From Terriglobia bacterium (GTDB lineage Bacteria; Acidobacteriota; Terriglobia; JAIQFV01), in assembly GCA_028716525.1 (NCBI GenBank), contig JAQUPQ010000001.1, positions 62,001 through 126,000 on the forward strand: DNA of 64,000 nt. Direction: 5' to 3'. A model generated the notes under the pieces. It made no database searches. It had not been told where the DNA came from and saw only the letters and a list, made by a program, of their open reading frames with translations. Both the position numbers and the translations under genes were made by a program. How positions within the stretch are numbered: position 1 is the stretch's first letter; each line of letters begins with the position of its first letter. This document shows, piece after piece, positions 17,634-26,843 of the stretch.

Positions 17634-17666
17634 AATCAGCCACTCCGGAATGTGGAGTGGCTGATT
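17634..17666 (-). terminator. Perfect 13-bp hairpin downstream of ftsH
   Basis: AATCAGCCACTCC pairs with GGAGTGGCTGATT around a 7-nt loop. On the minus strand the hairpin is followed by CATTTTGG, a weak U-tract. It probably attenuates transcription from ftsH into folP rather than stopping it fully. Confidence 0.55.
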
Positions 17667-17693
17667 ATTAAGGAGGCAAACGAATGTCGGGCC

Positions 17694-19628
17694 CTATGCC
17701 GGCGCCGGGCGATTCCCGGGATTGGGATTGAATGCCGGAATAGGTTTCTGTCCGGTCTTGGGTGCTGCGGCCGGAGAAGCCGCTTGTTGCGGCGAAGAAC
17801 TGGTCGGCGGCGTCGATTTTTCTTCCAGCGGCAAGCCGTCAATGATTCTTTGAATCTCGTTGGCGTCCAGGACTTCGCGCTCCAGCAGGGCTTCGGAGAT
17901 ATTGACCAACCTGTCGCGATTGTCGGTCAAGAGCTTCTTGGCGTGCTCATAACCCTGCATGATGATCCGTTTCACTTCCAAATCAATCTTGATGGCCGTG
18001 TCTTCACTGTAATCACGGTGCTGCGCGATTTCACGTCCCAAAAAGATTTGCTCTTCCTTCTTGCCGAACGTCAGCGGTCCGAGATCGCTCATGCCATACT
18101 CGCACACCATACGGCGGGCCAGTTCCGTGGCTTGTTCGATATCGTTTCCGGCGCCCGTGGTGAGGTGTCCCAAAAACATCTCCTCAGCCACACGACCGCC
18201 CATCATGATGGAGATCTGGCCTTCGAGATAGTCTTTGGTGTAAGTGTGTTTATCGTCGACCGGCAGCTGCTGGGTCAATCCCAAGGCCATACCGCGCGGA
18301 ATAATCGTGACTTTGTGGAGCGGATCGGCGCCCGGTGTCATGAACGCCACCAAGGCGTGGCCCGCCTCGTGATAAGCGGTGTTGCGTTTTTCCGCTTCGC
18401 TGATGATGAGCGATTTGCGTTCCACGCCCATCAATACCTTGTCTTTGGCGTTTTCAAAATCTTCCATCACCACCATCTTGCGATTCAGCCGCGCTGCGAC
18501 CAAAGCGGCTTCGTTGACGAGGTTGGCCAAGTCGGCCCCCGAGAAACCCGGAGTCCCGCGCGCCAGGACGGACACATCGACGTCGGAAGCCAGCGGAATC
18601 TTTCGCGTGTGAACTTGCAGAATGCCTTCGCGCCCGCGGACGTCGGGCCGGGCCACGACGACACGGCGATCAAAGCGGCCGGGACGAAGCAAAGCGGGGT
18701 CCAAGACGTCGGGACGGTTTGTAGCAGCAATGATGATGACGCCGTCATTCGATTCAAAACCATCCAATTCGACGAGCAGTTGATTCAACGTTTGTTCTCG
18801 CTCATCGTGTCCGCCGCCCAAACCCGCGCCCCGATGGCGGCCCACAGCATCGATTTCATCAATGAAGATAATGCACGGCGCGTGCTTCTTGCCCTGCTCA
18901 AACAAATCCCGCACGCGGCTCGCCCCCACGCCTACAAACATCTCCACGAAATCGGAACCGGAGATGGAGAAGAACGGCACGTTGGCTTCGCCGGCTATGG
19001 CCCGAGCCAGCAGGGTTTTTCCGGTTCCCGGGGGGCCGACCAGGAGCACACCCTTGGGGATGCGTCCGCCCAACTTCTGGAACTTCTGCGGCTCTTTCAA
19101 AAACTCAATTATTTCCTGCAGTTCTTCCTTGGCCTCTTCGACTCCGGCCACATCTTTGAACGTTACTTTTTTCTGCTGGGAGTTGAGCAGCTTGGCGCGC
19201 GACTTTCCAAAGCTTAACGCCTTGTTGCCGCCACTCTGCATCTGGCGCATCATGAAAATCCAGAAGGCCACCAGGATCAAAATGGGCGCCCACCAGCCTA
19301 ACAACGCGGAAATCCAGGAATTCTGGCTGGATTTCTTGCCGATGATGTTGACGTGCTTGCCGGCCAGAACCTTGATGAGGTCGGGATCGGGAGCCGGAAC
19401 GGTGGTCTTGAACTCACCCTTGTTGTTGTTGAATTTGCCGCTGATTTCGTCGTTGTCGGTAATGGTGACTTCCTGAACCTGGTCGTTGTTCACGGAATTC
19501 AAAAACTCACTGTAGGACAACGGTTGCGGCCGAGGCCGCCCTTGGGAGCTCTGATAGACCTGCCACAACAACACGGCGGTCACAATCATCGCGATCCAAA
19601 TAATTGCTGTCTTCAAACCTGAACTCAA
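17694..19628 (-). CDS. ftsH: ATP-dependent zinc metalloprotease FtsH
   Basis: Membrane-anchored hexameric AAA+ protease for membrane-protein quality control and regulators. The 644 residues contain two transmembrane helices (about 7-24 and 110-127) flanking a periplasmic domain, then the AAA module: Walker A GPPGTGKT (198-205), Walker B FIDEID (255-260), second region of homology around [19 protein letters not shown]. The zinc motif is HEAGH (420-424). The C-terminal 45 residues are Pro/Ala-rich. Start is TTG 19628 after GGGAGG at good spacing. Downstream of tilS-hpt, a widely conserved order. Confidence 0.97.
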   Translation of the reverse strand: MSSGLKTAIIWIAMIVTAVLLWQVYQSSQGRPRPQPLSYSEFLNSVNNDQVQEVTITDNDEISGKFNNNKGEFKTTVPAPDPDLIKVLAGKHVNIIGKKSSQNSWISALLGWWAPILILVAFWIFMMRQMQSGGNKALSFGKSRAKLLNSQQKKVTFKDVAGVEEAKEELQEIIEFLKEPQKFQKLGGRIPKGVLLVGPPGTGKTLLARAIAGEANVPFFSISGSDFVEMFVGVGASRVRDLFEQGKKHAPCIIFIDEIDAVGRHRGAGLGGGHDEREQTLNQLLVELDGFESNDGVIIIAATNRPDVLDPALLRPGRFDRRVVVARPDVRGREGILQVHTRKIPLASDVDVSVLARGTPGFSGADLANLVNEAALVAARLNRKMVVMEDFENAKDKVLMGVERKSLIISEAEKRNTAYHEAGHALVAFMTPGADPLHKVTIIPRGMALGLTQQLPVDDKHTYTKDYLEGQISIMMGGRVAEEMFLGHLTTGAGNDIEQATELARRMVCEYGMSDLGPLTFGKKEEQIFLGREIAQHRDYSEDTAIKIDLEVKRIIMQGYEHAKKLLTDNRDRLVNISEALLEREVLDANEIQRIIDGLPLEEKSTPPTSSSPQQAASPAAAPKTGQKPIPAFNPNPGNRPAPA

Positions 19629-19696
19629 ACGTCCCTCCCCGAAACACTCTCAAACTCTTAGCCGGGACCCCTCTGGCCCCACAAACAGTTTACCCC

Positions 19697-20263
19697 TTAT
19701 GGCTCATCCAAAGCCAGCACGATATCGGGAGTGCGGGCCGGATGCCCTTCCAACACCGCCAGCGAGGGCAGGTTTTTATACCGCGCTTCAGTCCCCAGCC
19801 CATACCCGACGATATACTGATCCTGGACTGTAAACGCTGCGTATTCCGCCACCGCCGGCGATCGACGCATTTCCGGTTTGTCAATCAAAGCGACGATTTT
19901 AAAAGAACGGGGTTCCTGCATCAAGATATTTCTGGAAAGAAATTCCGCCGTCAGGCCCGTGTCGAGCATCCCCACAATCAACAGGACGTCCCGATCCTTT
20001 AAATCGGGAATGGAAGTGAAGAAAATGCTCTTATATCCGCCCTTCCCCTGCCGGCTCTCGCGCGTGATGGTCTTGATAAACAAACAATCGACCGGTCTTT
20101 GGATGGCGCGAATCAAATCCGCCAGAAACACAAACGAATCTTCCACCGTTCCCAGACACACCAGGTCCTTGTTGTCATAATCGGTGGTGATCAGACGGCC
20201 CAGCTCGCTGATCCGCTCGGCAATTTGCTCGGCGGTGTAAAGAACTTTGATTTCAGTGTCCAT
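19697..20263 (-). CDS. hpt: Hypoxanthine phosphoribosyltransferase-like protein, active-site motifs degenerate
   Basis: 188 residues from ATG 20263, overlapping tilS by 11 nt. The overall fold pattern (LYTAEQIAERISELGRLIT at the start, VVGYGL-type IVGYGLGTEARYKNLPSLAVL at the end) and its place between tilS and ftsH identify a purine salvage HPRT. The PRPP loop, normally VEDIIDTG, reads IVGMLDTG, with Val97-Gly98 replacing the Glu-Asp pair. The pyrophosphate loop, normally LKGS, reads VEDS (40-43). Activity is therefore doubtful and the protein may be regulatory. An open frame up to 20320 adds no homologous sequence. Confidence 0.8.
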   Translation of the reverse strand: MDTEIKVLYTAEQIAERISELGRLITTDYDNKDLVCLGTVEDSFVFLADLIRAIQRPVDCLFIKTITRESRQGKGGYKSIFFTSIPDLKDRDVLLIVGMLDTGLTAEFLSRNILMQEPRSFKIVALIDKPEMRRSPAVAEYAAFTVQDQYIVGYGLGTEARYKNLPSLAVLEGHPARTPDIVLALDEP

Positions 20264-21752
20264 ACTCGTTGACCTCGCGGATGACCAAGATCCGTTCACT
20301 GCCGGGATGCGGGGCGGCATCCGCCGATTCCCGGCAACCGCGCACCCACACGATGTGTTGGCCGGCCAGCAAGACCGGCCACGATTCTCTCAAACTGGCC
20401 GCCACTTTCCGTTCCGAAAGAAGGTCGTTCACTTTAACCCAATGCCGTGCTCCCAGCGGATGGTAACCATCTCCCGCGCGAACATTCCGCACCCGCAGTG
20501 AGCCGGAATCCAATCGCGCCAGAATCCGGTTGTAATCAAAACTCGCCATCAACCCGGCGTCGAATGATTCCGCGTCAAGGGTTTGTCCCCCTGAAACGTC
20601 ACGACTTTCACACAGCCACGCGGATCGATCCTGCAAGCCGGCTTCCCAAACCAGCCCCCGGCCCGCCAGCTCCACTCGACCTGGAATGGGCAACTCCACC
20701 TCAAATTCTACGTTGGACTCCCCCTCTTTCGACGGGTGGAAAAAATGAAGTTCATCGAACACCCGCTCAATGCACAGGCCAAATGGAAGTGTTATGCGGC
20801 TTCCGCTTTGATTCTGCGTCATCAGCTCCTCCACCGCTTCAACATGAACCTCATCAATGCGCAGAAGATCGCCGTTGGCCTCTTCGATGGCAAATCGAAT
20901 AACCCGGCTGCGAATGGATGGATCCAGAGCCAATAATCGGGTGCAAGAGAGGGTCGACCTGGAATGGCTTGCCTCCATCTCACGAGGGATGCCGTGGTCG
21001 GGTACCCTTTGTCCCAAGTCTCGGAAGACTTCACGCGCGACCTGTGTCAAAAATCGATCATCCATCTCGCACAACCGTGCCGTGCGGGCCAATTGCGAAA
21101 TCACCGAGGGATTGAATACCTGAAACTGTGGAAGCATTTCATGGCGGATGCGATTGCGCCAACGACGGATATCCCGGTTGGTGGAGTCTTCGCGCCATTC
21201 CAGACCACGAGATTTCAAATAACCCTCAATCTCCTCCCGCGTCACCTCCAACAGAGGTCGAATGAAACATCCCTCCACCACCGGCCGGATAGATGCCAAA
21301 CCCCTCATTCCTGCCCCACGCATCAGCCGCATCAAGACCGTTTCGGCCTGGTCGTTGGCGGTATGGGCCACCGCAATCTTGGTCGCTTCTCCTGTCTGCA
21401 CCAAGCCCCGCAAGAAACGGTAGCGGCATTCCCGGGCGGCGGCTTCTTCATTCATCTTCTTAACGGCTGCATACTTTCTCACGTCGTCCGCATCGACAAA
21501 ACACTTCAAGCCCGATCGATCAGCCCACGACCGCACGAAATTTTCATCCTCGTCGGACTCTTCCCCGCGCAATCGATGATTGAAATGGGCCACTGAAATC
21601 GCAAATGAAAGTTTCCTGGAAACCTCAAGGAGCAACAAAAGCAGCGCCAGCGAATCGGCCCCGCCCGACACGGCCACCGCGACGCGATCGCCCGCCTGAA
21701 GCATGCGATGACGCTCGAGGGTGAGCCTCACTTTTTCTTCCAAGCGAATCAT
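20253..21752 (-). CDS. tilS: tRNA(Ile)-lysidine synthase
   Basis: Converts C34 of the minor tRNA-Ile to lysidine so that it reads AUA. The 499-residue protein has the PP-loop SGGADS (29-34), the family motif AHFNHRLRGEESDED and the HTANDQAETVLMRLMRGAG segment, then the TilS C-terminal domains with GDGYHPLGARHWVKVNDLL. First gene of the tilS-hpt-ftsH-folP-cdaA-cdaR run. Start ATG 21752; no obvious ribosome site. Confidence 0.95.
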   Translation of the reverse strand: MIRLEEKVRLTLERHRMLQAGDRVAVAVSGGADSLALLLLLLEVSRKLSFAISVAHFNHRLRGEESDEDENFVRSWADRSGLKCFVDADDVRKYAAVKKMNEEAAARECRYRFLRGLVQTGEATKIAVAHTANDQAETVLMRLMRGAGMRGLASIRPVVEGCFIRPLLEVTREEIEGYLKSRGLEWREDSTNRDIRRWRNRIRHEMLPQFQVFNPSVISQLARTARLCEMDDRFLTQVAREVFRDLGQRVPDHGIPREMEASHSRSTLSCTRLLALDPSIRSRVIRFAIEEANGDLLRIDEVHVEAVEELMTQNQSGSRITLPFGLCIERVFDELHFFHPSKEGESNVEFEVELPIPGRVELAGRGLVWEAGLQDRSAWLCESRDVSGGQTLDAESFDAGLMASFDYNRILARLDSGSLRVRNVRAGDGYHPLGARHWVKVNDLLSERKVAASLRESWPVLLAGQHIVWVRGCRESADAAPHPGSERILVIREVNEYGH

Positions 21753-21851
21753 GACAATTGTGATCGGTGCATGTATCCGCGCCGATCATCCTCAGTCCTA
21801 GCGAATCTTACCACGCGGTGGGCCGCGGGGGAAAAGCCGGGCAAAAAACGC

Positions 21852-23165
21852 CTAGCGGTCGTTTGGCGGGGCGTTGTTCTTGACCACCTTTCCGCCTTTC
21901 ATCACAAACTCGACCTGTTTCAGCGCGTTGATGTCCTGAAGCGGATTGCCGGGAACCGCCACCAAATCCGCCAGCTTGCCTTCCTCGATAGAACCGAGAC
22001 GATCGGACCAACCCATTAACTCCGCGGCATTGATGGTCCCGGCTTGAATGGAGGCCAATGGTGTCATCCCGTATTTCACCATCCACGAAAATTCTTCGGC
22101 CTGAGTTCCGTGCGGAAACGGGCCTACATCGGATCCCATCGCAATTTTCAATCCCAGCGCCAGGGCTTTTTCAAAATGTTGGTGGCGCAACTGCTCGACC
22201 AGCCGGCCACGCGCCTGCCCCGCCGGGGTGGTGGATTGCCCGATGTTCCATTCCGTTACGGTGAATGTGGGAACCAAAAAGATCCCTTTCTGCTTCATGA
22301 GCAGCAGGGTGGGCTCGTCGAGATAGTAGCCGTGTTCGATGGAATAAACACCTGCCTCGGCCGATACTTCCGCCCCCAAACCGCCGCCCGCATGCACCGC
22401 AACCTTCTTTCCCAGGCGCGCCGCTTCGGCCACTGCGGCCTTCATTTCATCGAGCGTGAATTGAGGGACGACGTAAACATCGGTCAAGGACCGGACTTGC
22501 TCCGGACCCGTAACATAAATCTTGACGAAGTCCGCCCCCTCCTTGATTTGGAAGCGAATCGCTTTTTTCAATTCGTCGATGCCTTCCACCATCTGGGCAT
22601 TGGGGATCATTCTCACAGCGGGGTTGTAGCCGAAGTAATCTTCGTGTCCGCCCTCCACCGAAATGGCCTGAGTGGAAACCTGCAATCGCGGCCCGGGAAT
22701 TTCTCCGGCATTGATGGCATTGCGAACATCCACGTCGGCAGCCTCGGCCCCTTCCGTCCCCAAATCCCGTTCGCTCGTGAAGCCGGCCATCAAATCGGCC
22801 TCGGCATTTTTCACCGCCATGATGGTTCGTCTGGCAATCGATTCTCGCAACGTTTGCGTATCCTGGGGCCCGGGGTGAAGAAACAGATGCACATGGGTGT
22901 CAAACAAGCCGGGAAGCAGTGTCACGTTTCCCAAATCCATGATGGTTGCCCCGGCCGGGATCTTGATTTCCTTGGCGCTTCCAACGCGTGCAATCTTGTC
23001 AGCCTCGATAAGAACCACAGGATTCTCGACTATCGCCCCGCTTCTGACGTCTAACAATCGAGCACAGCGAATGGCCTGCATGGTTGCGGGTTTCGGGCTT
23101 CCCGTCTGGGCGAAACCCATCGGGGCCATCGAAAGAATAAAAAGGACGCCGATGATGCGTTTCAT
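21852..23165 (-). CDS. Secreted metal-dependent amidohydrolase (imidazolonepropionase/prolidase-like)
   Basis: 437 residues from ATG 23165, which has GGAGG 6 nt upstream; a longer frame lacks support. A cleavable signal peptide (1-20, ending GFAQ) directs it to the periplasm. Metal and catalytic residues of the amidohydrolase superfamily are visible: HxH at 91-93 (FDTHVHLF), the Lys of FVKIYVTG, His in VAVHAGGG and SIEHGYYL, and Asp in AMGSDVGPF. The family includes Xaa-Pro and lactam hydrolases; the substrate is not predictable. Stands alone, divergent from the transglycosylase gene. Confidence 0.88.
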   Translation of the reverse strand: MKRIIGVLFILSMAPMGFAQTGSPKPATMQAIRCARLLDVRSGAIVENPVVLIEADKIARVGSAKEIKIPAGATIMDLGNVTLLPGLFDTHVHLFLHPGPQDTQTLRESIARRTIMAVKNAEADLMAGFTSERDLGTEGAEAADVDVRNAINAGEIPGPRLQVSTQAISVEGGHEDYFGYNPAVRMIPNAQMVEGIDELKKAIRFQIKEGADFVKIYVTGPEQVRSLTDVYVVPQFTLDEMKAAVAEAARLGKKVAVHAGGGLGAEVSAEAGVYSIEHGYYLDEPTLLLMKQKGIFLVPTFTVTEWNIGQSTTPAGQARGRLVEQLRHQHFEKALALGLKIAMGSDVGPFPHGTQAEEFSWMVKYGMTPLASIQAGTINAAELMGWSDRLGSIEEGKLADLVAVPGNPLQDINALKQVEFVMKGGKVVKNNAPPNDR

Positions 23166-23327
23166 AACAATCCTCCAGGAAATTTGGGCACGGCTGGTCT
23201 GACGTTGCAGGATCTGCTTCCACAAGACCTGTTGTTACGAGAATTCGGCAGGATGGTAACATAAATCTGTCCGGAGAATTGGAGGTTGCTTCTCGAAGCG
23301 GCAATCCTTAAAATCGGTTTTTTCAGA

Positions 23328-24032
23328 ATGCATATCCATTACCCTCCCCGTATAACCTTCGGCCTCAGTTTGATGACCGCGTTAGTGGTCTCCATCGTCG
23401 CGCCCTGCCGCATGCAGGCGGAGTATGTTGTCTTTAAGAACGGGTCGCGGCTTCAAATCAGCTTTCACTTAATGGAATCCAATGGAAAGGTAAAGCTCAT
23501 TCTTATGAGTGAAGGATATGCCCTCGTCGACATGAACCGCATCGAGAAATTTGAACAGGAAGATTATGTTCCTCCGCCGCAGGAACAGGAAAGAGTCCCG
23601 GCACTGCCTCCCTTGCCGCTGCCGTCATTTTCGGCGCCTTACTCCAAGATGATCCGGGAAGCTTCCAAAAAAACGGGTCTGCATGAAATGCTGATCGCCA
23701 CGGTCATCGAGGCGGAATCGAATTTTGATCGTTACGCGGTTTCGTCGAAAGGGGCCCGCGGGTTGATGCAGTTGATGCCCGATACCGCGGCGCACATGGG
23801 GGCGCAATCCATTTACGATGCCCGCGAAAACATCCTCGCCGGGGCCAGGTATCTGCGCGATTTGTTGAAAGAGTTCAACAATAATTTGTATCTCGCCCTG
23901 GCGGCCTACAACGCCGGCCCAGAAAAAGTCATTTCATACAACGGAATCCCGCCTTATCGCGAAACGCAGGACTACGTGGCCAAGGTGGCCTCGCGCTTCG
24001 CCCGCCGCCGAGACACCATTCATTTTAAGTAG
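23328..24032 (+). CDS. Secreted lytic transglycosylase (SLT domain)
   Basis: Cleaves peptidoglycan glycan strands. From ATG 23328 the protein has 234 residues: signal segment (about 9-31), a small beta-rich N-terminal region (YVVFKNGSRLQI, like DUF4124-type stubs), a Pro-rich linker (about 80-100) and the catalytic SLT domain. The catalytic Glu is in VIEAESNFDRYAVSSKGARG, followed by LMQLMPDTA and AAYNAGPEKV, all standard. A TTG at 23286 is too close to its GGAGG to be a good start. Confidence 0.9.
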   Translation: MHIHYPPRITFGLSLMTALVVSIVAPCRMQAEYVVFKNGSRLQISFHLMESNGKVKLILMSEGYALVDMNRIEKFEQEDYVPPPQEQERVPALPPLPLPSFSAPYSKMIREASKKTGLHEMLIATVIEAESNFDRYAVSSKGARGLMQLMPDTAAHMGAQSIYDARENILAGARYLRDLLKEFNNNLYLALAAYNAGPEKVISYNGIPPYRETQDYVAKVASRFARRRDTIHFK

Positions 24033-24082
24033 CTGGAATCGAATTTGTGGGATGAGGTGTGGTACCGAGTTGACCGAGAATT

Positions 24083-24970
24083 TCAATTGTGCGGATTGAA
24101 CATTCCCGGAGTGGTCCCGACCGGACCAGACCTTGGCCCCGTGGTGCCGGGCGCAGTCGTTCCCGGTCCAAACGGTGAGACGTTTTGGCCAAACGGCGTG
24201 GGAGAGAGCAGGGTGATGGGAATACCCTGATAGCATCCCGTGCCTCCGTATCGGCCTTGCGGAAGCGCGATGTATTCCATGTCGGTGTAGTGGTCGTAAT
24301 TGTTGCAAGTCATCAGCGCGGTGTCCGTCGATTGGCTCGCCACTCCCACGATCGGCAGGTTGGAAAGCTGCGTCTGGCTCAAAGACGAGGTACTCGCCCC
24401 GGGGCCCATCCCACTACTCAACGAGAATCCGGTGATGGAGCCACCCGGCGTCGAGGCGGTAGCCCCGCCAAAGGGTGACGTTCCCCCGGGCGTCGCGGCT
24501 CCGGCGGCGGTTGAGGTCCCGGTCGCCGAAGGAACGTTGGGCGCAGTCGGCGCCACCTTGGAATCAATGACGGCCCCGTTGGGTCCCAAATGAATAAAAC
24601 GCCAGGTGCCGTCTTTGGTCAAAGGGTCCGTCCATTTCTTCCGTAGAAAACGAATATTGTTGGTGTTCATCAAGGCGTCGACGGAGGTGGGCCACTGATT
24701 GGGGAAGCGTCGGTTGTATGCTTGAATCGCGCGGACATATTGCATGGCGCGAAACTGCATTTCGATTTCTTTTTCGCGTTTCGCCTGGGTCTTGAAATCC
24801 GGGACCGCGGCCGCCATGGCAATGAGCAAACAGGCCGCAAACAGCATCAAAGCCGCCAGGGCATAGCCGGCCTCGGACCTTGCCGCCTTTCGGGAACGGC
24901 ATCTCCGTCCAGCAGGGTCATCATCTTGATGTTTTCTCGTGCGCATCAAGTCTCGTTCCTCAACCTTCAA
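24083..24970 (-). CDS. Pseudopilin-like protein of the type II secretion/pilus operon
   Basis: 295 residues. After a basic leader (about 1-35) comes a hydrophobic helix GYALAALMLFAACLLIAMA like a pilin N-terminus, then a GspG-like region (EMQFRAMQYVRAIQAYNRRFPNQWPTSVDALM... KKWTDPLTKDGTW) and a long Gly/Thr/Ser/Pro-rich tail. The usual Glu at +5 of the mature pilin is absent (Ala), so processing or function may differ, as for minor pseudopilins. The ATG overlaps the pilP stop by 11 nt (alternative ATG at 24946). Last gene of the operon. Confidence 0.75.
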   Translation of the reverse strand: MKVEERDLMRTRKHQDDDPAGRRCRSRKAARSEAGYALAALMLFAACLLIAMAAAVPDFKTQAKREKEIEMQFRAMQYVRAIQAYNRRFPNQWPTSVDALMNTNNIRFLRKKWTDPLTKDGTWRFIHLGPNGAVIDSKVAPTAPNVPSATGTSTAAGAATPGGTSPFGGATASTPGGSITGFSLSSGMGPGASTSSLSQTQLSNLPIVGVASQSTDTALMTCNNYDHYTDMEYIALPQGRYGGTGCYQGIPITLLSPTPFGQNVSPFGPGTTAPGTTGPRSGPVGTTPGMFNPHN

Positions 24971-25586
24971 TCAGGGGAAGGCTCTGTCGATTTCTGTTCT
25001 TCATGTCTTCCACTTCCACCGAATTTACCCCGATCCGAATAATGCGGTATCGATTGGCAACGATATCGCCTTCAGCGGCGATGAAAATATCGTTGCCGTT
25101 TGTCAAAAACACTCTTTTGACTTTCGTGGCGCTGTCGGTGGCGAATCCATAATATTTCAGATCGATCGGCGGAGGGGGAGGTGGTGGTGGCGGTGGTTGA
25201 TGCGCCAGCTCATAATCCCGCTTCTTTATTTGATCCGACGTTAATTTCGGAGGCGGCGGCGGGGGCGGAGCTTCGTATCGGAATAGGTTCCTCTTGGTGG
25301 CCGTGTAATCCACCACCTCATTATGTTCCAACCAATCCACGTGGATCGTGGGATCGACGTTATAAATATTGATGGCCTGTTGCCGGCGACGACGTTCGTA
25401 ATCGGTCGCCGTCTGAGGTCCCCGGGTTGGGGCGGGGGCATTCTGAGCTATGGCCGGGGCGGCCGGAGCCGTGCCTTCGTCGGAAGTGGGCCAGTTGTTT
25501 TTCAGGTACAGACCTGCGAACAGCAAGAGCACCACGCATACGGCCAGCGTATAAGTCTTCTTCTTTTCTTGAAATCCAAGTTCCAA
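24960..25586 (-). CDS. PilP-like pilus/secretion assembly protein with polyproline tracts
   Basis: 208 residues: one N-terminal transmembrane helix (about 12-28), a Pro/Ala-rich linker and a C-terminal beta domain (about 145-208, KYYGFATDSATKVKRVFL) typical of PilP/GspC-like HR domains that contact the secretin. Two runs of 8 and 10 consecutive prolines flank a short helix, so its translation should depend on EF-P. Start is TTG 25586, with GAGG about 6 nt upstream. It follows pilO by 14 nt. Confidence 0.82.
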   Translation of the reverse strand: MELGFQEKKKTYTLAVCVVLLLFAGLYLKNNWPTSDEGTAPAAPAIAQNAPAPTRGPQTATDYERRRRQQAINIYNVDPTIHVDWLEHNEVVDYTATKRNLFRYEAPPPPPPPKLTSDQIKKRDYELAHQPPPPPPPPPPIDLKYYGFATDSATKVKRVFLTNGNDIFIAAEGDIVANRYRIIRIGVNSVEVEDMKNRNRQSLPLIEG

Positions 25587-25600
25587 ACAGCACCTCGCCG

Positions 25601-26152
25601 CTACATCGTCCTAAAATAAGTCAGCAGTGATAGATTCAGCCGCAGCAATCCGGAATTTCCCTGCCCTGTCTGCAGCGCAATGGTATCGATGATGATCAAA
25701 TGATCGGAGCGTTCCAGGGCATTAATAAACTTCACGACGTCGGTGTAGGCGCCCTCCAAGGGTAGATCCACGTGCACTTCCATCAGTCCGGAATCCGGTT
25801 GATTGGTCGTTCGAAATGCGGCCCGTCCTTTCTGGACGGCGTTCTTGGACGCCGCGTCACTCAAGAATTGAATCAATGAAGCGAAACCGTCTTCTCCAAT
25901 CCACAAGTGATTTTCGAAACGGACCTGTTCATTTCCCACCGCATTTTGAAGGTGGTTCTGAATATTCTCCAGTTTGCCGACGTTGAGGCGTTGGGTATTC
26001 AACGCGTCGGTTACTTTTTGATGCTCCTCCGCGCGCGCCGCAAAGGATCGGCTCTCGGGGCCGACGACTGCGAAATAAAACAGCAGATCCAACCCCAGCA
26101 GTCCGCCGCCGACGGCAATCAGTATCCAGTGCAACGTCTTGTTTTTTTTCAT
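25601..26152 (-). CDS. pilO: PilO-type pilus/secretion assembly protein
   Basis: 183 residues with one N-terminal transmembrane helix (about 9-28), a coiled coil (about 38-62) and a ferredoxin-like C-terminal domain (LPLEGAYTDVVKFINALERSDHLIIIDTIAL is characteristic of PilO). Together with PilM, N and P it forms the inner-membrane alignment complex, which links motor and secretin. Start ATG 26152. Placed 52 nt after pilN and 14 nt before the PilP-like gene. Confidence 0.88.
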   Translation of the reverse strand: MKKNKTLHWILIAVGGGLLGLDLLFYFAVVGPESRSFAARAEEHQKVTDALNTQRLNVGKLENIQNHLQNAVGNEQVRFENHLWIGEDGFASLIQFLSDAASKNAVQKGRAAFRTTNQPDSGLMEVHVDLPLEGAYTDVVKFINALERSDHLIIIDTIALQTGQGNSGLLRLNLSLLTYFRTM

Positions 26153-26204
26153 CTCACATCCTGCTGCAAACTAATCCGCAACGCTCGCGAGGCCTCAGGG
26201 GTCA

Positions 26205-26786
26205 TTACGGCACCCGCGGGACATAGTCCATCTGGAGCACCACTTCGCTTTCATTGCTGACACGGTGCGTGGCGGCATCGCGGAAAGATCCTTCCTGGTT
26301 GACCACGAGATTCTGAAAATTCTTGGAGTTGGACAGATTGCGGAGAAAACTCAGGGCATCCTGTGTGGTCCGGCCCATGAACACCATCTGCAAATTCAGG
26401 CGCTGGCCGGAGGATCGTTGTTGAATCTGGGTCACTTGAACGTTGTATGGAATCACCGTTTCCAAATCTCGGAAAAACTGCGTCCAAGGAAAAAGCTTCC
26501 GCTGGATCAAAGTGTTATACATGTTGATGCGATCAATTTCATCCAAGGTGGCCGGTTGCTCCAGTTGGGTCTTCGTGGAGTTTTCATGCGATGCCAGCCG
26601 CTGCAGTTCATCCTGCTTGGAGCTCAAATCCTGGCTCAACGAGCGGGTCTCACTTCGCGTGTGGATGTACTTTCGGCCCAGACCGACGGCACCACCCAGT
26701 CCCAGCAACAACAGAATCGCTCCCAGAAGAAAATACTTCCGAAAGTTGACGAAGGGATTGGTGGCAAGATTTAAATGAAACCGCAT
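26205..26786 (-). CDS. pilN: PilN-type pilus/secretion assembly protein
   Basis: 193 residues. The N-terminal RFHLNLATNPFVNFR corresponds to the conserved INLLP-like motif that binds PilM. A transmembrane helix follows (about 18-38), then a coiled coil (about 42-70) and a ferredoxin-like domain. Partner of PilO in the periplasm. ATG 26786, 57 nt after the PilM gene. Confidence 0.87.
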   Translation of the reverse strand: MRFHLNLATNPFVNFRKYFLLGAILLLLGLGGAVGLGRKYIHTRSETRSLSQDLSSKQDELQRLASHENSTKTQLEQPATLDEIDRINMYNTLIQRKLFPWTQFFRDLETVIPYNVQVTQIQQRSSGQRLNLQMVFMGRTTQDALSFLRNLSNSKNFQNLVVNQEGSFRDAATHRVSNESEVVLQMDYVPRVP

Positions 26787-26843
26787 TCTTATAATTCCAA
26801 TCTCACAAATTCTTCAGGACCGGGATTTTCAGACATCGGGATC

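Noticed and set aside
17631-19217. Long plus-strand open frame of about 530 codons
   Set aside because: Antisense shadow of ftsH caused by codon bias; no motif or ribosome site.
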